DNA of 15,125 nt from an uncultured Desulfobulbaceae bacterium (GTDB lineage Bacteria > Desulfobacterota > Desulfobulbia > Desulfobulbales > Desulfobulbaceae). Made by a program: the position numbers and the translations under genes. The stretch lies in contig CAMYOP010000081.1 of NCBI GenBank assembly GCA_947260045.1, positions 1 to 15,125 on the forward strand. The letters are read 5' to 3'. A model generated the notes under the pieces. That model saw only the letters and a program-made list of their open reading frames with translations, was not told the origin of the DNA and did not search any database. Shown here piece after piece: positions 1 to 7,116 of the stretch; the first letter of the stretch is position 1, and each line of letters starts with the position of its first letter.

Positions 1-1
1 T

Positions 2-1228
2 GTCGGAATTCTTTATCTCTGGCTTATCGCACCTCGTTTAATAGCAAAGCGGGATATATCCATTTCCAATACTTCCCCCAGAATATTTGATGCGCATCTT
101 GCGGTGTTGGAGGACAGTTCCATTGTCGGCAGTTCTTTATCGCAGGTGCGGGAGCTTTCTGATGGCGCCATGAGAGTTTTGGCTGTTGAAAGAGGCCATG
201 GCAACATGTTGATGCCGCTTCCTGATGTGGTGCTTCAGGAGAATGACCATCTGGTGCTCAAAGACACACCTGAAAATCTTAAGGAGTTTGAGACTCTTCT
301 TAAAGGTACACTGTATCCTGTTGACTCTGAAGATACGCCAATAGATGAAGAACATCCTCTCCAGGCAAAAGATCAACAGGTAGCAGAAGTGGTTATTATA
401 CAGGGGTCACCACTCAATGGTTCAACTCTAAATAATTATCGATTTACCGATCAACACGGTTTGGTTCCTCTTGCTGTTCATCGCACGGGAAAGCATATGA
501 AGCGAATTCATGACAGAATATTGGATCTCCATTTAATGGTTGGAGATATTTTGCTGGTGCAAGGCTCCATGGAGAAAATTTCTGATCTTAAAAAAAGTAC
601 CAAGATGCTGGTCTTAGACTCTGCTATGGATTTGCCATTTTCCAAGAAAGCTCCACTTGCCATGTTTATCATGAAGGGAATAATCCTTACCGCCGCCTTT
701 GGTATTTTACCCATAGCCATCAGCGCTACCCTTGGTGCACTGCTGATGATATTGACAGGTTGCCTTTCTTGGCGTGATGCGACTCGTGCCCTGAGTGCTC
801 AGGTTATTCTGATTGTGGTTTCAAGCTTGGCACTGGGCAATGCAATGCTGAAAACTGGAGGTGCGGACTATCTCGCTTCCATTTTTACTCTACTGGCTGG
901 AAATTCTTCACCAGCTTATGTAATCAGTGGATTGATGCTGCTGATGGCCATCTTTACAAATATTATTTCCAACAATGCCACTGCGGTCATTGGCACACCC
1001 ATAGCAATTTCCATAGCCAGTCAGATGGGGCTGCCACTGGAACCATTTGTCCTTGCGGTATTATTTGGAGCAAACATGAGTTTTGCTACCCCCATGGCCT
1101 ATAAAACCAACCTTTTGATCATGAACGCAGGAGAATACGCTTTCTCTGATTTTCTCAAAGTTGGCATACCATTGGTTATACTGATGTGGGTGGTGCTTTC
1201 TTTCCTTTTACCGATACTGTATCTGTAA
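2..1228 (+). CDS. SLC13-family permease with two RCK_C (TrkA-C) domains, 5' truncated
   Basis: This is the C-terminal 408 residues of an inner-membrane anion or dicarboxylate/sulfate-type transporter of the SLC13 (DASS/CitM) family. The frame is open to the window edge from base 2, so the true start lies upstream; the GTG at 104 is internal. Residues 1-15 (GILYLWLIAPRLI) are the end of a membrane helix. Two RCK_C-like regulatory domains follow at about 19-101 and 127-200, and then a second block of membrane helices from about 215 to the end. Family signatures visible there are NIISNNATA (about 320) and SFATPMAYKTN (about 360), which match the second substrate/Na-binding half of SLC13 proteins. 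The domain order helices-RCK-RCK-helices is normal for bacterial members. The substrate cannot be read from the sequence. The stop is TAA, with no convincing terminator after it. Confidence 0.9.
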   Translation, partial: VGILYLWLIAPRLIAKRDISISNTSPRIFDAHLAVLEDSSIVGSSLSQVRELSDGAMRVLAVERGHGNMLMPLPDVVLQENDHLVLKDTPENLKEFETLLKGTLYPVDSEDTPIDEEHPLQAKDQQVAEVVIIQGSPLNGSTLNNYRFTDQHGLVPLAVHRTGKHMKRIHDRILDLHLMVGDILLVQGSMEKISDLKKSTKMLVLDSAMDLPFSKKAPLAMFIMKGIILTAAFGILPIAISATLGALLMILTGCLSWRDATRALSAQVILIVVSSLALGNAMLKTGGADYLASIFTLLAGNSSPAYVISGLMLLMAIFTNIISNNATAVIGTPIAISIASQMGLPLEPFVLAVLFGANMSFATPMAYKTNLLIMNAGEYAFSDFLKVGIPLVILMWVVLSFLLPILYL

Positions 1229-1574
1229 AAGGTGTTTTGTGAGAAATGAATTTCTAAAGAAAAATCGCATCAAAATAAAAAAATATAGGAGGAAAATTTT
1301 GGGAATGAAATGGTTTGAGTGGCGGGGCTCAATCCTTTTAATTCTTTATCCTTTTGCTTTTCCAGGTAGTGTTTTAAAAGGATTTAATAAGTAAGGGTAA
1401 AGCAATGATGACTGCTCTGCCCTTGAATGAGTTAAAAAGTAAAAAATAGACCGTGCTCGAATCGAATAAGTGCTAATTTCATACATTATCAATGTATGTC
1501 CTTCCAAGACCAGCCGCTCCACTAATGCGATTCCCTGTCAGGAATAGTCTTAACTTGTAGTTTGTCTATAACAA
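1229..1574. other. Intergenic gap between the permease and the YkgJ-like gene
   Basis: This gap of about 346 bp contains no gene that I can support firmly. A weak AGAAA/TTTCT hairpin lies just after the permease stop, without a U tract. A strong AGGAGG at 1287-1292 precedes one short ORF, listed separately. A GGG..AGCA / TGCT..CCC imperfect hairpin lies near 1396-1424. I see no tRNA, repeat array or mobile-element end. Confidence 0.5.
1299..1394 (+). CDS. Possible 29-31 aa hydrophobic small protein
   Basis: A perfect AGGAGG (1287-1292) lies 6 nt before a TTG at 1299 and 12 nt before an in-frame ATG at 1305. The ORF ends with TAA at 1392-1394. From the ATG the peptide is MKWFEWRGSILLILYPFAFP followed by nine more residues, giving one hydrophobic stretch (about residues 9-24) flanked by charged residues. 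That is the shape of a single-pass small membrane protein. I do not recognise a family. The Shine-Dalgarno is the strongest in the window, which is the main reason to list it. An ORF of this length can occur by chance, and there is no clear promoter. Confidence 0.25.
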   Translation: MGMKWFEWRGSILLILYPFAFPGSVLKGFNK

Positions 1575-1937
1575 TTAAACTTTTGCCAGTGAAAATATTT
1601 CTCTATTTTGACTCAGAAATTTCCCCATATGTGCATCACAGACTTTTCTCTGAAGGGGTTCTGATGGATATTTTTTACAAATTCCGGGCCGTGCTTCATA
1701 AACTCCGCATGCATAAATGCCTTTCTCATAAACTAAAAAGAAACAATCACCATTTTCTTTAAATTGTAAAAAATATTCTTCTGCTGCTTCATATTTTGAG
1801 TTTGTAAACACATCACAATGTAACTCTGTACGTTTTTCTAACATATTAATGTCATTTTTAGACAATTCAACAAAAGGAAAATTTTTACAACATTGAGCAC
1901 ATTTTTTACATAAGTCTGGGGATATAATATTTTTCAT
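1575..1937 (-). CDS. YkgJ-family cysteine-cluster protein
   Basis: This 120-residue soluble protein has the cysteine pattern of the YkgJ/CxxCxxCC family, predicted to bind zinc or an iron-sulfur cluster. The N-terminal cluster is CKKCAQCC (C10, C13, C16, C17). Further cysteines lie at 41, 65 and 77, then the family motif ARPGICKKYP (C87), and a last one at C100. No signal peptide or membrane segment is visible, so it should be cytoplasmic. The biochemical role of the family is unsettled. The gene stands alone: the neighbours are a plus-strand permease and a minus-strand tRNA-Pro 251 bp upstream. The start is the ATG at 1935-1937. No good Shine-Dalgarno is visible before it, so the start is less certain than the family. 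Confidence 0.85.
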   Translation of the reverse strand: MKNIISPDLCKKCAQCCKNFPFVELSKNDINMLEKRTELHCDVFTNSKYEAAEEYFLQFKENGDCFFLVYEKGIYACGVYEARPGICKKYPSEPLQRKVCDAHMGKFLSQNREIFSLAKV

Positions 1938-2188
1938 AAATGATGAAATTCTTAACCGTTATCAATGTTTTAGGATAAATTTCTGCCGCACCGATAATCA
2001 AGCGTAAAGCTAGAATGGCAAAGAGGGGCTGGCAAGAAATAGCCTGAATTTGTTAGGGACAATCAAAATTACAGGGAAAAGAGAACTGCTGTATATACGT
2101 AGAATACTTGAAAGGTAATATACGCTTAGCGTGATACCACCAAACGACAACCGTGCGTGTCTAAATTCTTGAAATGGCTGGGAAAAAA

Positions 2189-2266
2189 TGGTCGGGGCGG
2201 TAGGATTCGAACCTACGACCTCCTGCTCCCAAGGCAGGCGCGCTAACCAGGCTGCGCTACGCCCCG
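2189..2266 (-). tRNA. tRNA-Pro(TGG)
   Basis: On the minus strand the cloverleaf starts CGGGGCG and closes with CGCCCCG, giving a perfect 7-bp acceptor stem. It has discriminator A and an encoded CCA (complement of 2189-2191). The anticodon arm is CCTGC-CTTGGGA-GCAGG, giving anticodon TGG (complement of 2229-2231), which reads CCA/CCN proline codons. The T arm holds GGTTCGAATCC. The length with CCA is 78 nt. A short run of T follows the CCA on the minus strand, without a clear hairpin. Confidence 0.97.
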
Positions 2267-2373
2267 ATTTTTGAATTCGGGATTTATATCTCGAAAAAGT
2301 GAGGTAGTTGATACAAGTTTTTTTGTTCTAACGCAAGCCTTTTCTGTAATTTATTATTTATTAAAACTTTCTC

Positions 2374-2402
2374 TTGACTGAGGAAAACCACTATGCTATT
2401 AA
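2374..2402 (+). promoter_or_regulatory. Promoter of tRNA-Asn
   Basis: A sigma-70-type promoter is visible: -35 TTGACT (2374-2379), a 17-bp spacer, and -10 TATTAA (2397-2402) with an extended -10 TGC just before it. The expected start near 2409 gives a leader of about 30 nt before the tRNA. The leader region contains a small GCAC/GTGC hairpin (2405-2417). Confidence 0.7.
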
Positions 2403-2439
2403 AGGCACCTCAAGTGCAGATGACCAACTGTATTTTTGT

Positions 2440-2515
2440 TCCTCGGTAGCTCAGTTGGTAGAGCAGGTGGCTGTTAACCACCCTGTCGGGGGTTCGAGTC
2501 CCTCCCGAGGAGCCA
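2440..2515 (+). tRNA. tRNA-Asn(GTT)
   Basis: The acceptor stem TCCTCGG / CCGAGGA is perfect, with discriminator G and an encoded CCA at 2513-2515. The D arm contains AGCTCAGTTGGTAGAGC. The anticodon arm is GGTGG-CTGTTAA-CCACC with anticodon GTT (2473-2475), asparagine. The T loop is GGTTCGAGTCC. The length is 76 nt. It is transcribed divergently from tRNA-Pro. Confidence 0.97.
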
Positions 2516-2523
2516 AGAAAAGC

Positions 2524-2551
2524 ACAACAGGTTTGCACCAGTTGTTTTTTT
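2524..2551 (+). terminator. Rho-independent terminator after tRNA-Asn
   Basis: The stem ACAAC-a-GGT / ACC-a-GTTGT (one A-A mismatch, loop TTGC) is followed directly by a run of T (2545-2551). It lies 8 nt after the tRNA CCA. Confidence 0.75.
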
Positions 2552-2557
2552 ATATAG

Positions 2558-2592
2558 CCCCGTACTGCAGTGCGGGGTATTTTTATTTTTAC
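2558..2592 (+). terminator. Second terminator hairpin downstream of tRNA-Asn
   Basis: CCCCGTAC-TGCA-GTGCGGGG forms an 8-bp stem (one G-T pair) with a 4-nt loop. TATTTTTATTTTT follows on the plus strand. It probably backs up the first terminator. Read on the minus strand it is followed by CTATATAAAA rather than T, so it is a weaker stop for the exported-protein gene that ends at 2620. Confidence 0.65.
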
Positions 2593-2619
2593 CCTCTGAA
2601 GTTTCCTATCTTTCTTTTT

Positions 2620-3375
2620 TTACTGTTTGCTAAATGTGGTCTGATATACCGTCTGGCATCCGTTATCATAATCAAAGATCAACTCACCTCTTACCACTAT
2701 CGAGCCATCCGTCCCCGCAGATGTTTTTCGTGCCGTTCCATTAAAAGTTTCCCCGTAATTTGATCCTCTTCCCGAAACAGTGATGTCGCCCCTTGACCTA
2801 TAGCGGCCAACCATACGGGCTCTTGCCTGAATGGTCAGGTTACGGCCTGCGGAACATTGAAAAAGAGAGGTGCCTGAAATATCAACCCCATCTGTGTTAC
2901 AGGTATCAACTGTTTCTGATCCGTTGAAGTTGTAGGTACCGTTTAATTCTTCACAGAGTGGAATCTCAGTGGCTGCAACAGCAGGTGTTTCTGTGGATGT
3001 ATCAGCACTGACAATCAAGGCGGCAACTCCGGCAATGGAGACAGCTGCGATACCACCACCCACTATCCCTTCACTCTGTGAAAAATAAGGTGATTTTATA
3101 TTAGCGCTGCCACCATCCCATCTGGCGATATAGTTTGTATCTCTTTTGGGAAAGTCGAAATACCAGACCCCTGCTGAAGCTTGGTAGATTGCGTCTCCAA
3201 CTATTTTGTTTTCCATTGTATATATGGTTATGATCTGATTCTCCATACCGGTTCCCATGCTATGCCTGAGATCAAAAGCTGCGTATACAGCCAGCGCAGT
3301 TTGAGGGCTCAGTAAACAGAGAAGTAAGAGTATGGTGATACTATGGAAAAGCTGGAGTCTTATAACTTTTTTCAT
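2620..3375 (-). CDS. Exported protein of unknown function with a Gly/Ala hydrophobic segment
   Basis: This is a 251-residue protein that I do not recognise. The chosen start is the ATG at 3373-3375, because it opens a standard signal peptide (MKK, a hydrophobic core, cleavage after TALA near residue 29) and has GGTGA just upstream. A TTG 57 bases further upstream would put charged residues before the signal. The mature N-terminal part (about 30-100) is mixed. Residues 102-123 form a Gly/Ala/Ile/Val stretch (GIVGGGIAAVSIAGVAALIV), possibly a membrane or self-associating helix. The C-terminal part (141-251) is rich in G, T, S and N, looks all-beta, and has cysteines at 141, 159, 174 and 240 suited to periplasmic disulfides. 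It lies 207 bp downstream of the second VWA gene on the same strand. It may belong to that operon or be an independent unit. Confidence 0.75.
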   Translation of the reverse strand: MKKVIRLQLFHSITILLLLCLLSPQTALAVYAAFDLRHSMGTGMENQIITIYTMENKIVGDAIYQASAGVWYFDFPKRDTNYIARWDGGSANIKSPYFSQSEGIVGGGIAAVSIAGVAALIVSADTSTETPAVAATEIPLCEELNGTYNFNGSETVDTCNTDGVDISGTSLFQCSAGRNLTIQARARMVGRYRSRGDITVSGRGSNYGETFNGTARKTSAGTDGSIVVRGELIFDYDNGCQTVYQTTFSKQ

Positions 3376-3582
3376 TGGTTCACCGCGTATTGTATGGTGT
3401 TTGTTTTTTTGTATCGCCTTATTTCGGGTCAAAGGTCTTGTGTTTTTGCTAGTCTGTTGCTGCGAGTATCAGCAGGTATTGGGAAAATCTCAATTTTTAC
3501 TAAACCCTTTATGTTGCAAAACTCACTCAATTAATAGGTGAATCTTACCAAAAGTGTTTCAATATTGCATGGTGGAATTCTT

Positions 3583-4578
3583 TCAGAGTTTACTGAGGCC
3601 AACAAAACTACCGTTATTGTCTTCTGCCAGTCGCCGCATGAGGGCGGAAAACCTGGCGACACTTAACCCTGCCTCCCTATCCTGGAAGAGGACGGGAAAA
3701 CCGACTGCGTGAATCCGAACACGTCTTTCACCCTTGGCAGAGACTTTATTGATACGATCAACAGTGCCTACCACCTGTTGAATTGATCCCCTGGAGAAAT
3801 CATCACCAAAGATATAGATGGAAATTCGTTTGTCTGAGGCATAAAAGCGGCGAATTGCGCTGGTAATGCCCTCTACCGGACTGGAATTGGAAAAAGGTGC
3901 CCAGCTGCCAAGGCGCGAGAGGATGGATCTACGCCTTGCCGGAGTGTCGGGAATCCAGCGGCCAGCATATTGAGAGTACATATAGTCGCCCATATCGTTT
4001 AGTATCTGCAGCCCTTTCACCTGGGGATATATTTTGAGGATTTCCGCCATTTTTTTGCGAACGAGAGGCCAGGCATAGCGTTGCATGGAACCAGATGTGT
4101 CGATCACAAAAATGATATACTGGCTGTCCACTGGCACTCCGCCAATCACTGAGTTAAAGACCATTGGTTTTTCAACATCGCGTAACTTTTGCATATCTTC
4201 GGTCAGCTTTTGTTTGGCGCTTTGCATTTGTTTTGCAATACGGCTCTGAGAAATCATTTCAGTTTTTGCATTTTTGTACTTACCGCGAACTAACGATAGA
4301 TCGCCCTCTAAACGGGCAATGCTTTCAAGATACTGGGAGAGTTGATTTTGTTTGGCCCGTAGTTCACGGTTTAAAACCTTGGCCTGACCGCGTAATTCAA
4401 AAATCTGCTTTTTACGTTCGGTGACCAGACCACTCAAATCGCTGCTTATTTTTTCAAGAGCAATGGGTTCGGAAACCTTTGATATAACAAGCAGAAGAAT
4501 AATTGCGCCAAATCCACAGGACACCACATCAAGAAAGGAGAGGTTGAAGACATCCAGAAGGCGATTTTTTTTCTTCAT
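3583..4578 (-). CDS. TolR/MotB-like membrane anchor fused to a periplasmic VWA domain (second copy)
   Basis: This 331-residue inner-membrane protein has a single N-terminal helix (about 11-34: FNLSFLDVVSCGFGAIILLL). Asp17 sits where ExbD/TolR/MotB subunits carry their proton-binding Asp. A long coiled coil follows (about 38-135), then a von Willebrand A domain (about 152-330) with the MIDAS start DTSGS (160-164) and IFGDDFSRG (Asp near 259). The usual middle MIDAS Thr is not obvious: the expected place reads NSSPVEG (231-237), so metal binding may differ from its paralogue. The ATG overlaps the upstream VWA gene's stop as ATGA, which implies translational coupling and perhaps a fixed ratio. 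By analogy to ExbB-ExbD and MotA-MotB it should pair with the proton-channel protein at 5684-6493. That partnership is inferred from the fold and the neighbourhood. Confidence 0.85.
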   Translation of the reverse strand: MKKKNRLLDVFNLSFLDVVSCGFGAIILLLVISKVSEPIALEKISSDLSGLVTERKKQIFELRGQAKVLNRELRAKQNQLSQYLESIARLEGDLSLVRGKYKNAKTEMISQSRIAKQMQSAKQKLTEDMQKLRDVEKPMVFNSVIGGVPVDSQYIIFVIDTSGSMQRYAWPLVRKKMAEILKIYPQVKGLQILNDMGDYMYSQYAGRWIPDTPARRRSILSRLGSWAPFSNSSPVEGITSAIRRFYASDKRISIYIFGDDFSRGSIQQVVGTVDRINKVSAKGERRVRIHAVGFPVLFQDREAGLSVARFSALMRRLAEDNNGSFVGLSKL

Positions 4579-5675
4579 GGCCAGTCCCTGGTGGGTGTAA
4601 GAAAAGAGCCGCCACTGTCCACGGCCAGCTTCCAGAAAAGTGACGCAGCCATGGGATCACCTTCCATGGGATAGAGGATGGTGTTCACAGGAATTTTTGG
4701 CGGTATGCTGCGTATTGCCTCATGAAAAAGCTGTATCCTTTTTTCGCCAGAAACAACCCCTTTACTCACAGCTTTTTGGCCCTGGGTAGGGAGGCCGTCT
4801 GTAAGCAGGATGATGTTGTCTGGTCGTGGTTTAAGCCTTGCTGCCATTTTGAAAACATTGACCAGGCTTGTCCCTTTTTCAGGCACTACCTGTTTAAGAC
4901 CTGTAAGCATTGCTTCAATGGTTGTGCGTTCAGTGATAGGTATCCATCTGTTGGCCGTATCAGGATGAACAGGTTGAGCGCTGGTGTTAAAGGTGTACAT
5001 GTTTACACTGGATTCGGCTGGCAGATTTGCTAAAAGCCAGTGAGCTGTCCGTACCACCTGCTGCCATTTGGCCGTCTGCTGTCTGAGTGATTTATTAAGA
5101 TTGCGCTGCCGGATAATATTGACAATGGTGCGGTCAAGCATTGAAGCTGAAGCATCTATCAACAGGAGAACACGTTTACCGCCCAGTTTGAGGCCGGTCA
5201 GATACTGTCTGTTATCTTGGCCGACAAATCGCAGAACCTTGCTTCCCTGTTCCTGATCTTTTTGAACTTCAGCTCCAAGGCGTTTATGCTCTTTATCAAG
5301 AGTTTTCAGATCCGATGACAGTTCATTTACATGTTTTTTCCTGGCCAGTGTTTCATTGTGAAATGTTGCCAGCTCAAGCTCGAATTGCTTTATCTGTGAG
5401 AGGATTATATCGCCTTTGCCCTGGGCGCTTACAAATTCCTCTTCTATTTCGTCAAAGCTGTTTTGGAGCTCGGCTAAATAGAGTTCGCCAGCTTTCACTT
5501 CTTTTTCAAGGCGCATGACTTCAGCGCTCAAATCCTTATGTTTGACTTCTCGGGAGCTTTTAATATTGGAATTAATGATGAGCACAAGCATGACAACTGC
5601 ACCAAAACCACAGAACATAATGTCGAGAAAGGACAGGTTGAAAGATGAAACAGTACGATGCTTGCGGGAGCCCAT
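4575..5675 (-). CDS. TolR/MotB-like membrane anchor fused to a periplasmic VWA domain (first copy)
   Basis: This 366-residue inner-membrane protein is paralogous to the next gene in organisation and in its N-terminal motif. The helix at about 12-37 starts SFNLSFLDIMFCGFGAVV, with Asp18 at the ExbD/MotB proton-site position. Heptad-like coiled coil covers about 42-145. The VWA domain (about 165-362) has a full MIDAS: DASAS (174-178), GTSL (Thr269) and LLTDG (Asp293). The domain should face the periplasm and bind a divalent metal and a protein ligand. Its start is 8 nt after the channel gene's stop and its stop overlaps the next ATG, so channel, VWA1 and VWA2 form a tight transcription unit. 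No good Shine-Dalgarno precedes the ATG, which fits translation coupled to the channel gene. Confidence 0.88.
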   Translation of the reverse strand: MGSRKHRTVSSFNLSFLDIMFCGFGAVVMLVLIINSNIKSSREVKHKDLSAEVMRLEKEVKAGELYLAELQNSFDEIEEEFVSAQGKGDIILSQIKQFELELATFHNETLARKKHVNELSSDLKTLDKEHKRLGAEVQKDQEQGSKVLRFVGQDNRQYLTGLKLGGKRVLLLIDASASMLDRTIVNIIRQRNLNKSLRQQTAKWQQVVRTAHWLLANLPAESSVNMYTFNTSAQPVHPDTANRWIPITERTTIEAMLTGLKQVVPEKGTSLVNVFKMAARLKPRPDNIILLTDGLPTQGQKAVSKGVVSGEKRIQLFHEAIRSIPPKIPVNTILYPMEGDPMAASLFWKLAVDSGGSFLTPTRDWP

Positions 5676-5683
5676 GGTCGTAA

Positions 5684-6493
5684 TCAGGGCAGAAGATTAA
5701 TCCGCAGCCGCGTGATCAGGTTGGTATCACAGTAGGCTTCAGTATCCAGGACAAGACGTTCCTGCATGAGTTGGAGCTGATGGATAAAGAACATGAGCAC
5801 AATGGATATTACCAGGGCAATAAAGGTTGAGTTGAAGGCAACACCGAGGCTTTGGGTAACACCTGTTATATCACCCTCTACAGCGCGGTTTGCCTGGGAA
5901 AGAGCGGCGCCTATCCCGCGAACTGTACCGATGAAACCCACAGATGGAATGGCCCAGGCAATATAACGGATGGTCGAGAGTTCGGCTTCCAGGCGGTCAT
6001 TTTCAGATTCGCAGGCTGTCCGCATCGCCGTGGCACTGTCCTGGACATTATGGGTAGCGGCAAAGCGCCCAATGCCTGCACGCAGTGCACGCGGCAGGAG
6101 ATATGAGTTTGTTTGGCGCGGTAATTCATCTATCCTTTTAATCAGCTCGCGGGTGTCTTCAGGGCCAATGGGAAGATTTTCGGGAAGCTGAAGAATATCC
6201 TGATCCATGAGGCGCTGTTGACGCCAGCCGGAGAGCGATTTGTAACCCAGGATAGCAAAGGCCCAGAGCATGAGAACCACACAGGCTTCCTGCTCATAAT
6301 CACGCATGACCACATAGAAATTACGTTTCTGCACATAGTCACGATCATGGGACATTTGTTTATGTTCGTGGGCGATAAATGTATCTGCCTGCGGCCTGAT
6401 AAGGGTCACATAGGTTCCGTGGACAAGAATAAAAGCAATCAGGAGAGAAAAAATCTGAAAAATTAATTCGACAGGAACTTGTTTTCTATTCAT
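5684..6493 (-). CDS. MotA/TolQ/ExbB proton-channel family protein
   Basis: This 269-residue inner-membrane protein has the layout of ExbB/TolQ/MotA stator subunits. It has a first helix at about 9-31, a periplasmic loop, a second helix at about 71-90, a cytoplasmic segment of about 85 residues, then two closely spaced helices at about 178-200 (WAIPSVGFIGTVRGIGAALS) and 218-242. The Gly/Pro/Thr-rich third helix and the SLGVAFNSTFIAL stretch are the MotA_ExbB domain signature. Such proteins form a pentameric pore that turns proton flow into motion of a single-helix partner. Here the adjacent partners are two VWA-bearing proteins, and no ordinary ExbD, TolR or OmpA-type MotB is nearby. It has no TonB or flagellar neighbour, so iron uptake and motility are unlikely. 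The start ATG at 6491-6493 has a weak ribosome-binding site. Confidence 0.92.
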   Translation of the reverse strand: MNRKQVPVELIFQIFSLLIAFILVHGTYVTLIRPQADTFIAHEHKQMSHDRDYVQKRNFYVVMRDYEQEACVVLMLWAFAILGYKSLSGWRQQRLMDQDILQLPENLPIGPEDTRELIKRIDELPRQTNSYLLPRALRAGIGRFAATHNVQDSATAMRTACESENDRLEAELSTIRYIAWAIPSVGFIGTVRGIGAALSQANRAVEGDITGVTQSLGVAFNSTFIALVISIVLMFFIHQLQLMQERLVLDTEAYCDTNLITRLRINLLP

Positions 6494-6547
6494 ATACAGG
6501 CACCGTTTTTATACCAGGTCGTGAAGCTTTGCTTGTTTGTAAAAAAA

Positions 6548-6799
6548 TCATATATCAGCAGGAAAGGAGATCACACTGTCTGCCCCTATTTTTTCTGTTG
6601 GCACAAATGGCTGCGGCCAGTTCAGGGGCTTACTTTTTTTTGTTTTCTGGAGAGCTGTTTTTGGTTTGGTTTTATTAGCGACATCTTTCTCTATCTTTGA
6701 AGGCTCAATGTTTTTTTTGTCAGTCTCTGCAGCAAAAATCGAAGTAATGAAGAAAAGACTCAGTATTATCAGGGTGCTGCAAGCAAATCTGTTTACCAT
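6548..6799 (-). CDS. Small exported protein with a conserved-looking C-terminus
   Basis: This 83-residue protein has a clear signal peptide (about 1-23, hydrophobic core LIILSLFFITSIFA followed by AE). A Lys-rich, low-complexity middle (25-58) leads to a compact tail, WPQPFVPTEKIGADSVISFP followed by ADI and the stop. The tail resembles short periplasmic proteins ending in FP-x-DI that I associate, from memory only, with ExbB/VWA gene clusters. The role is unknown. Its place, 54 bp before the channel gene on the same strand, suggests a periplasmic accessory or docking peptide of the channel complex. Its upstream flank carries the nested inverted-repeat element. The start ATG has no strong Shine-Dalgarno. 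Confidence 0.72.
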   Translation of the reverse strand: MVNRFACSTLIILSLFFITSIFAAETDKKNIEPSKIEKDVANKTKPKTALQKTKKSKPLNWPQPFVPTEKIGADSVISFPADI

Positions 6800-6819
6800 T
6801 TTAATTGTTTTTCCAATTT

Positions 6820-7013
6820 TTTTGTGATTACCACAAAAGCTTAATTAACACCGGGAGACAGATCGGAGTGAGCGCTTACCTAAATTTTTCCTAAGCGTAA
6901 GGGGACCGAATTTTTTTCGCGTATTATCAGCGAAAATTATTCTGTCTCCCGAATAAAAACGGAAAAATAAAAATCTTTTAGTTTCCAACTGAGCTTTAGT
7001 GGTAATCAAAAAA
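6820..7013. repeat. Nested inverted-repeat element (MITE-like or structured RNA)
   Basis: The outer arms, 6820-6841 and 6992-7013, match as inverted repeats at 20 of 22 positions (core TGATTACCAC, then A or T, then AAAGCT). Inside them, CGGGAGACAGA (6852-6862) and TCTGTCTCCCG (6941-6951) are a perfect 11-bp inverted repeat. Inside that are TCGG/CCGA (6863-6866, 6906-6909), GCGCTTA/TAAGCGT (6872-6878, 6892-6898) and TTTTCGC/GCGAAAA (6914-6920, 6930-6936). The left outer arm also folds locally as TTTTGTG/CACAAAA. The stretch has no ORF. It fills most of the 308-bp gap between the SUMF1-like gene and the 83-aa gene. It could be a miniature transposable element, a multi-stem RNA or an operon-internal processing signal. 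I see no clear target-site duplication and no terminator T tract. Confidence 0.6.
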
Positions 7014-7078
7014 TATTTAACATATCCAGCTCGCAGGTGACATCCATCCTGGGTAAAATTTTTCTCTCTTTTTAATAA

Positions 7079-7116
7079 TACCAGTAATTTCCAGTTCAGA
7101 ATGTAATTTACTGGTA
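7079..7116 (-). repeat. Inverted repeat spanning the stop of the SUMF1-like gene
   Basis: TACCAGTAA (7079-7087) and TTACTGGTA (7108-7116) are perfect 9-bp arms around a 20-nt gap. The upstream arm on the minus strand contains the TAA stop of the gene ending at 7108. The sequence after it on the minus strand is TTATTAAAAAG, a poor T tract. It is therefore more likely a 3'-end stabilising or weak attenuating hairpin than a strong terminator. Confidence 0.4.

Noticed and set aside
2374..2763. A 129-codon plus-strand ORF starting before tRNA-Asn
   Set aside because: It runs straight through the tRNA, its terminators and the end of the minus-strand exported-protein gene. Its start coincides with the tRNA promoter.
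3376..3432. Upstream TTG start for the exported protein
   Set aside because: It would place charged residues before the signal peptide. The ATG at 3373-3375 has GGTGA upstream and opens a normal signal sequence.
3583..6493. Zorya-type anti-phage system (MotA/MotB-like pair)
   Set aside because: There is no ZorC, ZorD or ZorE-like gene, no OmpA-like peptidoglycan-binding domain and no nuclease or helicase. The neighbours are envelope scaffold proteins.
6852..6951. Rho-independent terminator in the cluster
   Set aside because: The inner stems are far apart and no T tract follows the structure on either strand.
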